A stretch of 64,000 nucleotides of DNA, taken from the NCBI GenBank assembly GCA_916613615.1, contig OU744732.1, forward strand, positions 59,905,227-59,969,226, given 5' to 3'. The notes under the pieces are model-generated. The model worked only from the letters and a program-made list of their open reading frames with translations, was not told the origin of the DNA and ran no database searches. This document shows positions 35,820-47,368 of this stretch, piece after piece. This stretch comes from Steromphala cineraria (lineage: Eukaryota > Mollusca > Gastropoda > Trochida > Trochidae). Position 1 is the stretch's first letter; every line of letters starts with the position of its first letter. A program made the position numbers and the translations under genes.

Positions 35820-36770
35820 TGTATTAATTCAAAATGCAATTAACTGAAAACTTATAATCTGTTAACATATGAAACGACACCAAAGTATCATGACCATCAA
35901 AACAAACTGCGCATGACAAATTCAAGAATTGTTTTATGAGTGCGTTTCTCTTCGTTTTCGGGCATGTGAATACACTTTCTCGATTTCATCATTACCACCA
36001 ATACCTGAAACCGTGTTTCTGTGCCTCATTCATATAAAGGAATCAACAACATTGTATTCTTCACAGACATTAATTATGATTTCAGCTGTCTCAATTACTG
36101 TTCTCTTCAAAAAGAAATTTCGTTCATTCATATTTTTGAAATTGCTTATATCGATTTTTAGGTGTTTAGGTTATTTAGGAGAGTTCAGTTGGTTCAATCA
36201 ACCACAATACCAAATTTAAAAAGTTAAAAATTAAAAATATAAAATGTGAACTTTACACATGCATATTCACCCGACCCACTTTCAATACAGGGACACAGAA
36301 CATGAGCCTTGGTAGAAAAGGTTAAATAAAAATGGATTTACAGGATAAGGGGAGTGGTCGCATGTGCAATTTCCGTTATATTGAAAGTACAAAAGTTAGA
36401 TGCAATTCGTGACTAACTTGACCTCCTTCGATAGTTATCGGCGAATTATAAATTGATTAGAAAACGTCACTAGGATAATGGTAGTGAAGCCTGGTCTAAT
36501 TGGATTTTTTCTCTTTAATTCAGGTTGATGGTATACATGGTTTGTCAACGATAGCCTGTTCATTTACTTCCTCCTCAGTCTCAGATACAGGATTTTTAAT
36601 TGCATATTTAACCAAAATTCTGATCTGTGATCTGCTAAAAGCCTGTCCGCATTTGATCAATTGTTATCTTGATTACATTAAACCTTAAAAAGGGAATGTG
36701 TGAGGTACATCAAAGAGCCACAAATATGAGACTGTGTTTGTGACAGTCATGGATTTGCAAAAATACCATG
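35820..36770. other. AT-rich spacer
   Basis: Frames at 35929-36219 (+) and 36500-36688 (+) show no recognisable domain. Confidence 0.45.
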
Positions 36771-36773
36771 TCC

Positions 36774-36917
36774 GTCTCATTTACGCATAACAATGTGAAC
36801 AATGGAATAGTCTCATTTACGCATAACAATGTGAACAATGGAATAGTCTCATTTACGCATAACAATGTGAACAATGGAATAGTCTCATTTACGCATAACA
36901 ATGTGAACAATGGAATA
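36774..36917. repeat. 36-bp tandem repeat, four perfect copies
   Basis: The unit starts GTCTCATTTACGCATAACAA and repeats at 36774, 36810, 36846 and 36882 without a visible difference. Because 36 is a multiple of three, the minus strand gives a repeated 12-residue peptide (FTLLCVNETIPL); I regard that frame as incidental. Confidence 0.95.
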
Positions 36918-37566
36918 GTCAGTTACATTTGGCAAGGTTGTTAATGAAAATAACCAGCAGAGGTGAGAGAATTGCACTATTTGTTCCACTCCTAAGGTAT
37001 TGACATAAACTTCATTGGAAGTATTTATCCATTGAGGGGAACCACTTTAACAAAAATTCATCTAAACTCATTTCATAAGAGAAATAGAATTTTAATTAAT
37101 CATAATTTCTGACAATATTTTAAAACTTAACAAACACATAACACTATTACTGAATTAATATATATTGAATTTCACAAATAGTTTGAAACGCGTACACAAT
37201 TTAATAATGTTCCTCTTATGTGTACAATTGATTTCCTGATTACATCATCCAGCAATACAATAGAAACGTCGAACGTCAACACTTTGATAGCAGAAGACAT
37301 TCGGGTGAAAATTCTCTATTTAACTATCGTAACAATGATCGGTGTCAATGAGTACACAAAAATCATGTATCATGATTTACATAATATTATAACTGCAAAG
37401 AAAGAAACTGAACGAAACATCAATGTCCACTTATAAAAGAATGTCACTTTATTGTTTGTGCTGATCACTAGATGAAAGAAATGAGTGAAAAAATGTAGAT
37501 ATTTTATGTTACACTTCACTATTGTGCACTTGAAGCATTTCTTTGATGTGGTATCTTTATGCTTCA

Positions 37567-37860
37567 TAAATATAAGTTACCCAATTAAATGGCTAATGCC
37601 TATTATCTATAAGTAATTTAGCAGTGACTTTAGCCCTTACTGTTAGCCAGATGACCTGCAACTTGGAACTTCAAAGAAACGTACAGTACAGGTTGCAGAC
37701 AGTAATTAGCTTGTCATACCATAAGCACAGCATTAGGAAGATGTATTCCTATTGGACCCAGTGTGAATTACACCATGTAATTAAACTGACCGGCGTAATA
37801 TGAACAGTCACAACCCGAGCACGAATAAACATTATGGCCATTATACATTGTAGATGTATT
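37567..37860. repeat. Dispersed block E, copy 2, pairs with 46590-46900
   Basis: About 280 bp at over 90% identity with 46590-46900, including CTTACTGTTAGCCAGATGAC and CAGTGTGAATTACACCATG. A plus-strand frame is open in both copies for over 60 codons (QMTCNLELQR...SYWTQCELHH), but the five base differences inside it all change the amino acid, so protein constraint is not shown. Confidence 0.8.
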
Positions 37861-37864
37861 AATC

Positions 37865-38525
37865 GTAGAGTAGAGTTCTAACCTTGGACTTGTATTAAGT
37901 TAGATATTGATCTTTTGATTCTATGTATATAAGACGTGATTGAGCTTTCACTTTGGTAATCAGTTATACAGAATAAGTATCACTGTTATCACAATTGTAC
38001 AACTTTACCAATTTGGTATACCAATAGCACTAACAGTAGCAATTATATGTTTGGCTCAGAAATTATCAATTGTTCAGACATTTATGCTCTGTGGAAAGAA
38101 AACGAAAATGTCCAAAATAGTGTTATGTTCTAAATTTATTTACATAAAGATCTAAGTGTTAATGTTATTATCTCATTTAATAATTTGCATTGTTTTAGTT
38201 TATATCTACCACATTGCAACATGTATAGGTTTCAATTAAATGACCCATGCTTGGTACTATTCATGTATCTACCTATCATGAATGTTATGTATATAACGGT
38301 TCCAGTAGCTAATAAGAACTCTATCGGTTAAGAGTTTAGTAACCTCTAAACTCTCTTTGATCACAATAAAAAAAATTGATTTATCAAATAAATTTGTTTA
38401 ATTATTATAAAATATATTTGGCATTTAATGCATAGAATCTAACATTGCGTTTCCAACATACTATGGATCAACATCAAGGTGTGAAACGCCAACTGCAGCA
38501 ATATATATCTGTAAAACATAAAGAT
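37865..38525. other. AT-rich spacer
   Basis: A small frame at 37940-38155 (+) shows a hydrophobic stretch but no recognised family. Confidence 0.4.
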
Positions 38526-38529
38526 AGAA

Positions 38530-38800
38530 ATTATTGAGTTCCTACCTTAATGGTCCAAAGCAGGCAAATCTTTGTTGAACAACATACAACTTCCAAATCC
38601 GATCCCAATCTAGTAATATTGGTCTGTTGTTTTGTTCCTTAAGTAACATAATAAACTTGTTATCAATCGATATTGATGTAATCAATTAATGATCTACCAT
38701 GGTGACATGTTGTGGATTGTAACTGTGCTCACCCTTTAATCTACATAACATATCTATTTTCATAATAGCATTCAGGAATAAGATAAGTGCGGATGCCACA
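38530..38800. repeat. Segmental duplication block, pairs with 50205-50480
   Basis: Collinear with 50205-50480: CTTAATGGTCCAAAGCAGG, then GTAACATAATA(A/C)ACTTGTTATCA, then TGCTCACCC. On the minus strand the left edge resembles an exon end (CCATTAAG|GTAGG here, CCATTAAG|GTAAG in the partner). The frame here reads VVQQRFACFGPLR. The partner has a one-base deletion upstream, so at least one copy is broken. Confidence 0.7.
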
Positions 38801-38994
38801 ACTCGTATACAAATACATGTATGAAACCGTGATGATGACTTTTGAAGTTTTCTCTAGGCATTGGTAAAAAAAGAAAGGAAATTCCCTTTTCCATCATCTG
38901 TGTACCATTTTGTAATATTTATATTTGTTTTCTGTGATGCAAAAAAAACCAGTTAACAAAATTATAAATAACTATCAATATTGACAGGTGCTAA

Positions 38995-39290
38995 AATAAT
39001 AATAATAATAATAATAATTTTAACGCCTAGTATCCAGTCCAGGACTGCTCAACGGCGATACACATGGCGATGCAATGTATATTATTACCCTGAATGAATA
39101 GTACTTTCGAGTCAAGCTACTAAGCGCCTCGCGCGACCATATAGGTCCGTACTTTCAGGTACCCATTTATACAGCTGGGTGAACTGAGTGCAATGTGGAT
39201 GAAGTGCCTTGCCCAAGGACACTACACAGTGTTAAGCCCAGGTTACAAATTTTTGGTGTCTCCACCGGGATTCGAACAAGGGCCTTCGGC
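38995..39290 (-). mobile_element. SINE family C, copy 2
   Basis: Minus strand: a box-B-like GTTCGAATCCCGG (39267-39279), the conserved centre CCTTGGGCAAGGCACTTCAT, and an (ATT)n tail (38998-39020 on the plus strand as AATAAT...). The tRNA-like head beyond box B is lost. The centre matches copy 1 (27.2 kb). The (ATT)n tail is a typical SINE 3' end. Confidence 0.7.
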
Positions 39291-39849
39291 GAGTCCTTTA
39301 AAAAAATTCGAGGACTGTCGTTGACACTTGTTATTTCCGAACTACTTCCTTAACGATAACCATTGATGCAACTCCTAGTAACAGCTGTTTCAAATGAGGC
39401 CACTGTGTTGCCTTCTGGTTTTTGAGATTCTGATTGGCTGTAACCAGAACGTGTTGTGGAGTCAGCTATGGCGTCCTTAGGGCCGTTGCAAACATTCAGT
39501 CACTGTAGAAAGCAGCATAAATAAATGTGATAAAATAACATAACGATTTCGCGGATTATCTAATGACGTGGTGATAACAGTTTGATTTATCAACAGCTAT
39601 TCATTGTTTGAAAACGACTCATACTTTACAATGAAAGCTCTCGAAATAAATTTGAATAAATTGTGCTCTTATGTTAGTAAATATTGACACTTAAATAGGT
39701 AACAGTGATAATAGGAGATACATATGGTAAAAGTCTTAGTCCTTCACCATTGTTACACATCAGTTACCGCCGAATAGGCAAAATATAAACCATACACTGG
39801 CGAGGAAAGTTATTTTAATTGTCATTGCAACCACTCTCATCAGTAAATG

Positions 39850-40400
39850 TGGCATTGCAAAATATTTCATTTTTTGGACAATATATCAATACAATTATTG
39901 GGGGGAAAGGATGATCTGTGTATCTGTGTTCAGATATGTGTTAGAAAAGTTTTGAGATTGAAATATTTTGAAGAGTTGTTTCTTTGTTTTGTGCAATGCT
40001 CCATTCTCTACCAACAGCATCTTCCTACAGCAAATATGAAAAAACATAAGTTGCCGACCTTCCTCATTGTAAGTATTGGAACTTACATTTTAAGCTTTGT
40101 GAGGAAGATTTACCAACAGAGGTAGACCAAGACATTTAATGGTGTTTCAACCTTTGCTACAAAAGGAGAAGCTTGGCTAGATGCAGTCTAAGTTACTTGT
40201 GCAATCAGAGATGCTCATAAAAATTGATAATACTGAATCACGGCAAATGTCTACGTGACAGCCCACAACTTTCATGTGCTGAATCTTTTCAACTTGTGGT
40301 GAACTTTTTAACGCTGAACGAGCCTGAAACCAGCGAACTGGCCTTACTAGAACAGAGGTTGGATCAGCGTTTAATGACTTGAGAGACTACTGTTTGTAGA
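39850..40400 (+). repeat. Duplicated block, pairs in part with 50890-51260
   Basis: GTGCAATCAGAGATGCTCA (40198) resembles GTGCAATCGGCGACGCTGTT (51045), and CTAGAACAGAGGTTGGATCA (40348) resembles ATAAGAACAGAGGCTCGAT (51213). Together with the 38.5/50.2-kb pair this makes a collinear duplication about 11-12 kb apart. A plus-strand stretch reads ESFQLVVNFLTLNEPETSEL then ALLEQRLDQRL, which looks protein-like, but the partner has stops there. Not identified. Confidence 0.5.
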
Positions 40401-40718
40401 TAGTTAGCATGTACTGTCACCACGACCCAGACCAATGGTATATGTAGGTAATGATTTCCTTTAATGAGCGATTACGATTTCAGATGTTTGATGACATTAT
40501 CACATAATGCATGTCAATCATGCCAACGCCCTTGACAGTGAATCCAAAATCAGTATAACAACACGATATTCAACATTATCGGTTAATTAAATTACATATG
40601 TCATGACAGCTCATGGCAGTATACAAATGGAATTGGTCAGCCCATTAAGATCAGCCTTGTAAAATATTGATAAGTAATGTGTTCGAATGTGACATTCAGT
40701 AAATAGTGCCGTGAATAG

Positions 40719-41804
40719 TCACACTGTTCAGTCACTACACTTTAAACCATTCACACTGTTCAGTCACTACACTTTAAACCATTCACACTGTTCAGTCACT
40801 ACACTTTAAACCATTCACACTGTTCAGTCACTACACTTTAAACCATTCACACTGTTCAGTCACTACACTTTAAACCATTCACACTGTTCAGTCACTACAC
40901 TTTAAACCATTCACACTGTTCAGTCACTACACTTTAAACCATTCACACTGTTCAGTCACTACACTTTAAACCATTCACACTGTTCAGTCACTACACTTTA
41001 AACCATTCACACTGTTCAGTCACTACACTTTAAACCATTCACACTGTTCAGTCACTACACTTTAAACCATTCACACTGTTCAGTCACTACACTTTAAACC
41101 ATTCACACTGTTCAGTCACTACACTTTAAACCATTCACACTGTTCAGTCACTACACTTTAAACCATTCACACTGTTCAGTCACTACACTTTAAACCATTC
41201 ACACTGTTCAGTCACTACACTTTAAACCATTCACACTGTTCAGTCACTACACTTTAAACCATTCACACTGTTCAGTCACTACACTTTAAACCATTCACAC
41301 TGTTCAGTCACTACACTTTAAACCATTCACACTGTTCAGTCACTACACTTTAAACCATTCACACTGTTCAGTCACTACACTTTAAACCATTCACACTGTT
41401 CAGTCACTACACTTTAAACCATTCACACTGTTCAGTCACTACACTTTAAACCATTCACACTGTTCAGTCACTACACTTTAAACCCTTCACACTGTTCAGT
41501 CACTACACTTTAAACCATTCACACTGTTCAGTCACTACACTTTAAACCATTCACACTGTTCAGTCACTACACTTTAAACCATTCACACTGTTCAGTCACT
41601 ACACTTTAAACCATTCACACTGTTCAGTCACTACACTTTAAACCATTCACACTGTTCAGTCACTACACTTTAAACCATTCACACTGTTCAGTCACTACAC
41701 TTTAAACCCTTCACACTGTTCAGTCACTACACTTTAAACCATTCACACTGTTCAGTCACTACACTTTAAACCATTCACACTGTTCAGTCACTACACTTTA
41801 AACC
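40719..41804. repeat. 32-bp minisatellite, about 34 near-identical copies
   Basis: The unit is TCACACTGTTCAGTCACTAC plus ACTTTAAACCAT, starting at 40719 and repeating every 32 bp for 1086 bp. Only two variants were seen: ACCATT becomes ACCCTT at 41485 and 41709, exactly seven units (224 bp) apart. There are no spacers, so it is not CRISPR-like. Such homogeneity implies recent amplification or conversion. Confidence 0.97.
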
Positions 41805-42044
41805 GGAGGCGAATGCGTTATTGCTTGGCCATTAATTCATATCTTTCACAGCTGTTATTACTTGCACTTTAAATACATGGGAAAATGAAAATGAAAATTT
41901 TCCTGCAAAAAGACGCAAACCAACCGTAACAAACTATAAATCATCTACAATGGATTGTTATCATGCAAAATTGCTATGCTAAAATTCATGACCTGATGTC
42001 AATTCACCAATTGAACCTGAATAATGGTACACATCTTATCCCAG

Positions 42045-42245
42045 TGAAAGTTGCTCTCGGTTGTTTACATTTATGTTCAATAGACAAGAGGACCAATAAC
42101 GTACTAACTAACTAATTCCAATCCCGTTATGTGCAACCTATGACCAATTCGATCGCGACTATTGGCTGTTAGGATAGTGTTATGGGCTACTTTTATGCAG
42201 CTTCAAAGAATTTAAGAGTCTAAGTTAAAGGTTATTCCTATTATT
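42045..42245. repeat. Dispersed block E, copy 3
   Basis: GTTTACATTTATGTTCAATA matches 35106-35125, and AATAACGTACTAACTAACT follows at the place of the block E core. Diverged. Confidence 0.5.
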
Positions 42246-42395
42246 ATTCATATATTTGCAATGAAAGAGAAATCACATATACAAATGAAAAACCTTAAAA
42301 TTATACATTTACATTATAGCAATAAATCAAATGTGACTATATAATGTCACTTTATAAGAATAAATGAGAATTACAAAAACAATGAGATTACTTAC

Positions 42396-42483
42396 CAGGG
42401 CAATGGAGTGCACAATTCTATAACATTGGTCAAAATAATTTCTTTTGAAGACATATTAAGAACAGTAATAATTGATACAACAA
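42396..42483 (-). CDS. Candidate exon B, copy 3
   Basis: The minus strand is open over 88 bp between an acceptor-like GACAGGAAG and donor CTG|GTAAGT, reading SIITVLN and then MSSKEIILTNVIELCTPLPW. The last residues ELCTPLxW match copy 1 and the donor is at the same position. No stop. Family not recognised. Block E copy 3 lies in the putative intron downstream. The interval 41810-42390 is otherwise empty. Confidence 0.4.
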
Positions 42484-42489
42484 CTTCCT

Positions 42490-43435
42490 GTCATTGGTAA
42501 TGCGCATCCAATCACGAAAGAAAAATTGTTACATTATCCTTTGATATTAAGTGCCTTATTCTCGCTTCAACATTATCAGCCTACTTTGTCAGTCTTCACG
42601 AATTTACAATGAACCAGATGTTTTCCATTGTTTATGAATACCCCCTTTCATCCTGTATAAACAATAACCATATTATCATTTTACTTAATGCCTGTAGCAA
42701 AAAAGGTTGTTAGCTTTTCTCAACAAAGAACAGCTGTCTTTCTTTTGAAAAGAAATGTTGCTTTCTTCGCGAGAGTGTTGCCAGATTTATACAGATTTAG
42801 GTTTATAATTGTCGTTTCGTTCATAATAAGCCACTTAGTTTACATAAGTTAAAGGGTCGTCATTGTTGAATTTTGTTAAGAAGCATACGATCTTAGGTGA
42901 GTGTTGTTTACCTAAAACAGAGTGAAAAATGTAACATTCAGTAATATTGTACAATGTTCTAAGAGGAAATTGCCAAAATAATTGCCAGGGATAAGCATCA
43001 GATGTCTCATTTCAAATAATTCACCTCAAACTCATTAGAAATAATTATGATGACTTCCTAAAAGATGCGACTTAAACCGTCTTATCAAAGGTTACATCAT
43101 GTGCAATGAATTGCAATCTTTTCAAGTTGTTATGGATATAATAGCTAATAATCAATATAATTTTGATTCAAAAGTTCGTTATATCAGTGAACAAAATTTT
43201 ATTTGTGATTATAATTTTATCCTTGGAGAAAGCTCTTATGTATTGCTCTTTAGATATGAAATTTGAGGCTTCACTTCTGATTATTGAGATAATCAGATAA
43301 ACAGGTAATATTCAAATTAACTATGAGGGTAAGTCTGTAATCTATTTCCCAAGCATACAAATGCACTAAAAGATAAAAAGGATAGTTGTTATAAGATAGT
43401 GTGGTAATATATATTAACTCAAACATAGATTATTC
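42490..43435. other. Spacer with faint duplication relics
   Basis: 42690-42830 weakly resembles the 12.0/25.1-kb block (GTTGTTAGCTTTTCTCAAC, AACAGCTG). No gene seen. Confidence 0.4.
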
Positions 43436-43439
43436 CATT

Positions 43440-43668
43440 CTTTGACCCTACATTATTGCAGTCCATCAGTGCACCCAAAGAGACAAGAGTCACGATTCGG
43501 TCATTAGTAAAGTAGGAGTCAGTCAGGAGAGTAAAGAATGTAACAATGCTATATTTGGGATGACAATATCATGAATAGTACATATTCTTTTACTTTTCGG
43601 ACCGACTCCCATGCGGGATTCGAACCAACACCCTCCCAGTCAGGCAACACCGCCAGCAATGACCATAT
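43440..43668 (-). mobile_element. SINE family D, copy 2
   Basis: Minus strand: a tRNA-like head from 43668 (GGTCATTGCTGGCGGTGTTG) with box B GGTTCGAATCCCGC (43613-43626), then a body matching 13735-13830 (GTCGGTCCGAAAAGTAAAAG). The plus-strand frame 43571-43807 is incidental. Confidence 0.6.
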
Positions 43669-43809
43669 TAAATATAACATTGTTACAATTATTTCACTAT
43701 CTAAATGGCATTTATCTCTAAGTAACTTAAGAATTTGCTACCCTTATTTATTGGATCAGTGTAATCAGCCTACGGTGTCAGTCTTAATAAACAACTTTAA
43801 GAATTGATA

Positions 43810-44220
43810 GTGAACCAGATATTTTGCAATGTTCATGAGTAACCCTCTCAACTTGGTGAACATAAAAAATAATGTCCATTTCCTTGGTGAATTGTGGATT
43901 AAAACCTTTCAAATTTTAAGTTTTTCATGAACAAAAAACACAGAAATTTTTACCTCCTTTATTAAAGACTTGTTCACATTTTACAAGTTAAGGTATATTA
44001 TTGTTGCCTTATTTATTATGAGTTTCTTAGTTTATTTATTTAAATGGTTGTCAAGGGTGACTACTGGTTAAAATTGTTTGAAGGTTAGAGACATTTTTCA
44101 AGTTCATGTTTGTAAACATTCCACAAATGATTAATGTTGAATAAGGATCACCCTATTTTCGTTTATAACACTAAACCGTAGTGAGTTTTATTTTACATCT
44201 TGTGCCTCAATGTACTGTGA
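43810..44220. other. AT-rich spacer
   Basis: No feature recognised. Confidence 0.5.
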
Positions 44221-44224
44221 TAAA

Positions 44225-44380
44225 GATGATCCCTGTTCCAGAAATAGAAGAGTTTCTAATTATTTCTTCATTTGAGGCCAATGACCGAAAAACTGTTCAT
44301 TTGGTCAACACTCGAACACAAATTGACAAGAAATAATGATGTTGATCATCCTGGTAATAGAGCATCAAGCATTTTACTGT
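44225..44380. repeat. Relic of the 30-kb tandem repeat unit
   Basis: TTCATTTGAGGCCAATGAC then GTCAACACTCGAACACAAAT aligns with CATTTGAGGCCAATGACTG and GTGTGAACACTCAAAAAC at 30040-30090. Confidence 0.6.
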
Positions 44381-44574
44381 AAACACTTCAACAGTAAGCG
44401 GTAGAAATATGCCGCAAATATTTACAAGAGACAGATAATCGATCATTGCACGTATAATTAGAACATACAAATATCTGCAATAATAAAACCAAAAAATCAA
44501 GTGAATTCGAATTCCTTACATGTACATGTATTTTGCAAAAAGCACATCTCTTGTTTTTGATGAAAATACATAGA

Positions 44575-44719
44575 GGTTATCATGCGAGTGTGTTTTGGGA
44601 TCGTAAATATCCTGCATTAGGAATAAACATTGTATTTTGCGAGCCTTGGCGAGCTAAATACATAGTGTTTATTCCTAATGCAGGATATTTACGATCCCAA
44701 AACACACGAGCATGATAAC
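44575..44719. repeat. Foldback element F2
   Basis: Arms of about 64 bp (44575-44638 and 44655-44719) are nearly perfect reverse complements sharing GGGATCGTAAATATCCTGCA, around a GCGAGCCTTGGCGAGC loop. ATAACTTCTTTAT follows on the right, as in F1. The plus-strand frame 44533-44715 is a palindrome artefact. Confidence 0.85.
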
Positions 44720-44739
44720 TTCTTTATCATACAATGTCA

Positions 44740-45540
44740 TTTTAAAATTTAATTCGAAAAAATGCCTGATAATATTGTTTTAAGATTCGCGCATTGGTAT
44801 ATGCAAATGAATAGAGCAGTGACTCTGGCGGTGAATTGACAAAATATAATTCCTCCTTATATATGCCTTTTATTGCCGTTTGAGTTATTTTGTCACGACT
44901 CCAAAGTTTTTAAATTTTAAAAATCTATAAAATACGATGATTTTAAAAATTAGGCACATTTTAAATGGTCGTTTGCTGGATCGAACTGACGTTCTTTAAT
45001 CCGACGTCATCGAGAGGACGAGTCAATCTCACCAAGGGGCAAGAGTTGCTTCCCTTCGCCTACGTGACAATGGCTGCTTGCGTTGAGACAGCGATTGAAC
45101 GAACATTGATGGCCGGAGAGCTAAACTAGATGATAGTCTGTGGATTTCCGAATCCAAACTAAACAATATTAAAGTAAAGAACACCGAAGATGGGTAAATG
45201 ACGTGTTTGAACATGAAACTTGAACTGCCTTTTGTACCTGTGAGTAAAATTGTTCGGTCGGTTTCATTCAAATTGTGATGACAGTGTTTTAGCACTGCTA
45301 AGTCATACACATGGCTAAAGCCCCATACAGTTTTGTTGTTATTTCTTAGATTAATGTTTATGCAATGTATCATTCATATTGTAATGCCTCTCTCCGTTAC
45401 TAAAGGCGTTCAAAATGTTAACGCTTGTGACGTCATCGGAATTTTCGAAAGAAGTTCCGACCTTGACCTTTGAAATTTGCATCGGTATCCGTATATGACC
45501 CTTAGCCACGCCCAACGGATATCGAAAATATCCGTTGGCT
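44740..45540. other. Less AT-rich interval with CRE-like sites and a 27-bp hairpin
   Basis: Contains GACGTCAT at 45003 and TGACGTCATC at 45429, and a hairpin CCAACGGATAT-CGAAA-ATATCCGTTGG at 45512-45538. A 114-aa minus-strand frame (45029-45373) has no recognised domain. It may be the body of a larger element that F2 terminates; see the foldback finding. Confidence 0.4.
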
Positions 45541-45544
45541 TTAT

Positions 45545-46585
45545 TATGCCGAGAACACTATCCATTGTATGATAAATTCTATTATGTCTTAAGTGTTAAA
45601 AAGATATTCATTTGGAACAAGGTATCAATACCATCAAACTAAATCAAACTTTGGATCACATGATAACGATACGATCGTATATCTTTATACTAATGATGCT
45701 GCCTTAAATCAATGGTATCCTTACACTTGTAGTGAGCACGAACTGATATGTATTGTAACATACATTTTAGTTTAGTCTTTAACCTTTAAGATTACCATCG
45801 ACTGAATATTTCGTCAACTAATTTTTAAAGAAACGGCATGGTTACAGCTTGTAATCATTCTGGTGTAAGATTTTTTTAATAAATAAATTGGCGGTGATAT
45901 CTAGTATAAAAACATATATATTTCCAATTTGAGTGTAGAAAATCGAATTAAGCCATATCCTTGTGTACAAAAACATAAAAATCATCTATAACTACAGACA
46001 AATTGGATAGCAGTTTATGATAACTGCTAAACGGGTCACAGTCAAGTTCTCATTTGGTAATTTGTTATGGTGATTGAAAACCCACTGATGTGTAAATAGT
46101 GATAATAACATAATCTAAGTATTCAATGATGACTTCAAGCAAAGTAATTTAAAGTGATGAGCAAATACTGATGTTGCAAGAAACAACTGACACTTATTAC
46201 CAAAATAGTTATGAATTGGGGAAATTGCAGTTTAAAAAGGTAAATAATTTTCCACTTAAACAATACACAATTTTAAAAAAAAAAACAATTATTATTATCA
46301 TGAAACTGTTTATTCTCAAAATGTTAACCCTAATCAACTGAAATAATGCACATTCAAAACATAGTCTTTTATGGCTGATATCAAAAATAGTAAAAACAAT
46401 AATATCATGTAGCATTTACAACATTAACATATTATCACGCACTAATTGGTGGAAATCTCATTGTCTACTAATAGGAGACAATTATGATGAAATGCAAATG
46501 ATGAGAAATGTCCAAAGCAGATCGACAAAACCAACAGTGAATCATTTGCTGACGGTCTTGTTTAAGCCTATCCTAGAAATAAATC
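45545..46585. other. AT-rich spacer
   Basis: No feature recognised. Confidence 0.5.
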
Positions 46586-46589
46586 TTTG

Positions 46590-46900
46590 AAGTTGTCTGT
46601 TTATGACCTATAAATATAAGAGACTCAATTACGTCCTTGAATGGTTAATGCCTATTATCTATAAGTAATTACTGCTGCGTGACTTTAGCCCTTACTGTTA
46701 GCCAGATGACCTGCAACTTGGAACTTCAAAGAAACGTACAGTACAGGTTGCAGACAGGGATTAGCTTGCCACACCATAAGCACAGCATTAGGACGATGTA
46801 TTCCTATTGGACCCAGTGTGAATTACACCATGTAATTAAACTGATCGACATAAAATGTATCGTTTTGACCCGAGCGTGAATAAATACTGTAGCCATTTAT
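46590..46900. repeat. Dispersed block E, copy 4, pairs with 37567-37860
   Basis: Near-identical partner of copy 2, preceded by TATAAATATAAGAGACTC (46608-46625). The plus-strand 66-aa frame is open in both copies but shows no sign of protein constraint. Confidence 0.8.
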
Positions 46901-47368
46901 ATCAAGCTCAGTAAGTTCAATTAAGTCTAAGATTCTAACTTGCATAATGTTAAATTTAGAGTTAGTACTATATAAAGTCAATGTGATTAAATTACGTACT
47001 TTGAAAATCAATAAGAAGGTGTATTATTGACATCACAGTCATTGTAACCCTAACAATCAAATTGGTAAAAATCATTATGTAATTACTCATAACCAAGATT
47101 GAGATTTTTTTCGGATATCAATAACATAATTGGCCTGTAAAATCGGTGGTCTATGTCGGTGATATATGTGTTCTGTCATCTATTATGTGCAGAAAACAAA
47201 TGTGTATAGTTTGATGTAACATTTGCAGCAAATGTATCTCACACAGCATATATCTTATCCCCGATTTATATTTGTATACCAGAAAGCGAAACACATATTA
47301 TTTTCAAAATTACCTTCTGAATGAATAATATAAAGTTAACAGGAAGAAGATGAGATTATTTTTAAAAA

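Noticed and set aside
36710..36910. Frame encoding a repeated 12-residue peptide
   Set aside because: Follows trivially from a 36-bp tandem repeat; no conserved context.
39847..40125. Possible THAP-like or transposase fragment
   Set aside because: The Cys/His spacing does not fit a zinc-finger pattern, and the partner block at 51 kb has stops.
40719..41804. Regularly repeated 32-bp unit resembling a CRISPR array
   Set aside because: Units are directly adjacent with no variable spacers, and the genome is animal; it is a minisatellite.
44533..44715. 60-codon plus frame
   Set aside because: It lies entirely in a long palindrome (foldback F2), so the frame is a palindrome artefact.
45029..45373. 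114-codon minus frame as a gene
   Set aside because: No domain, splice or homologous support; the composition reflects a local rise in GC.
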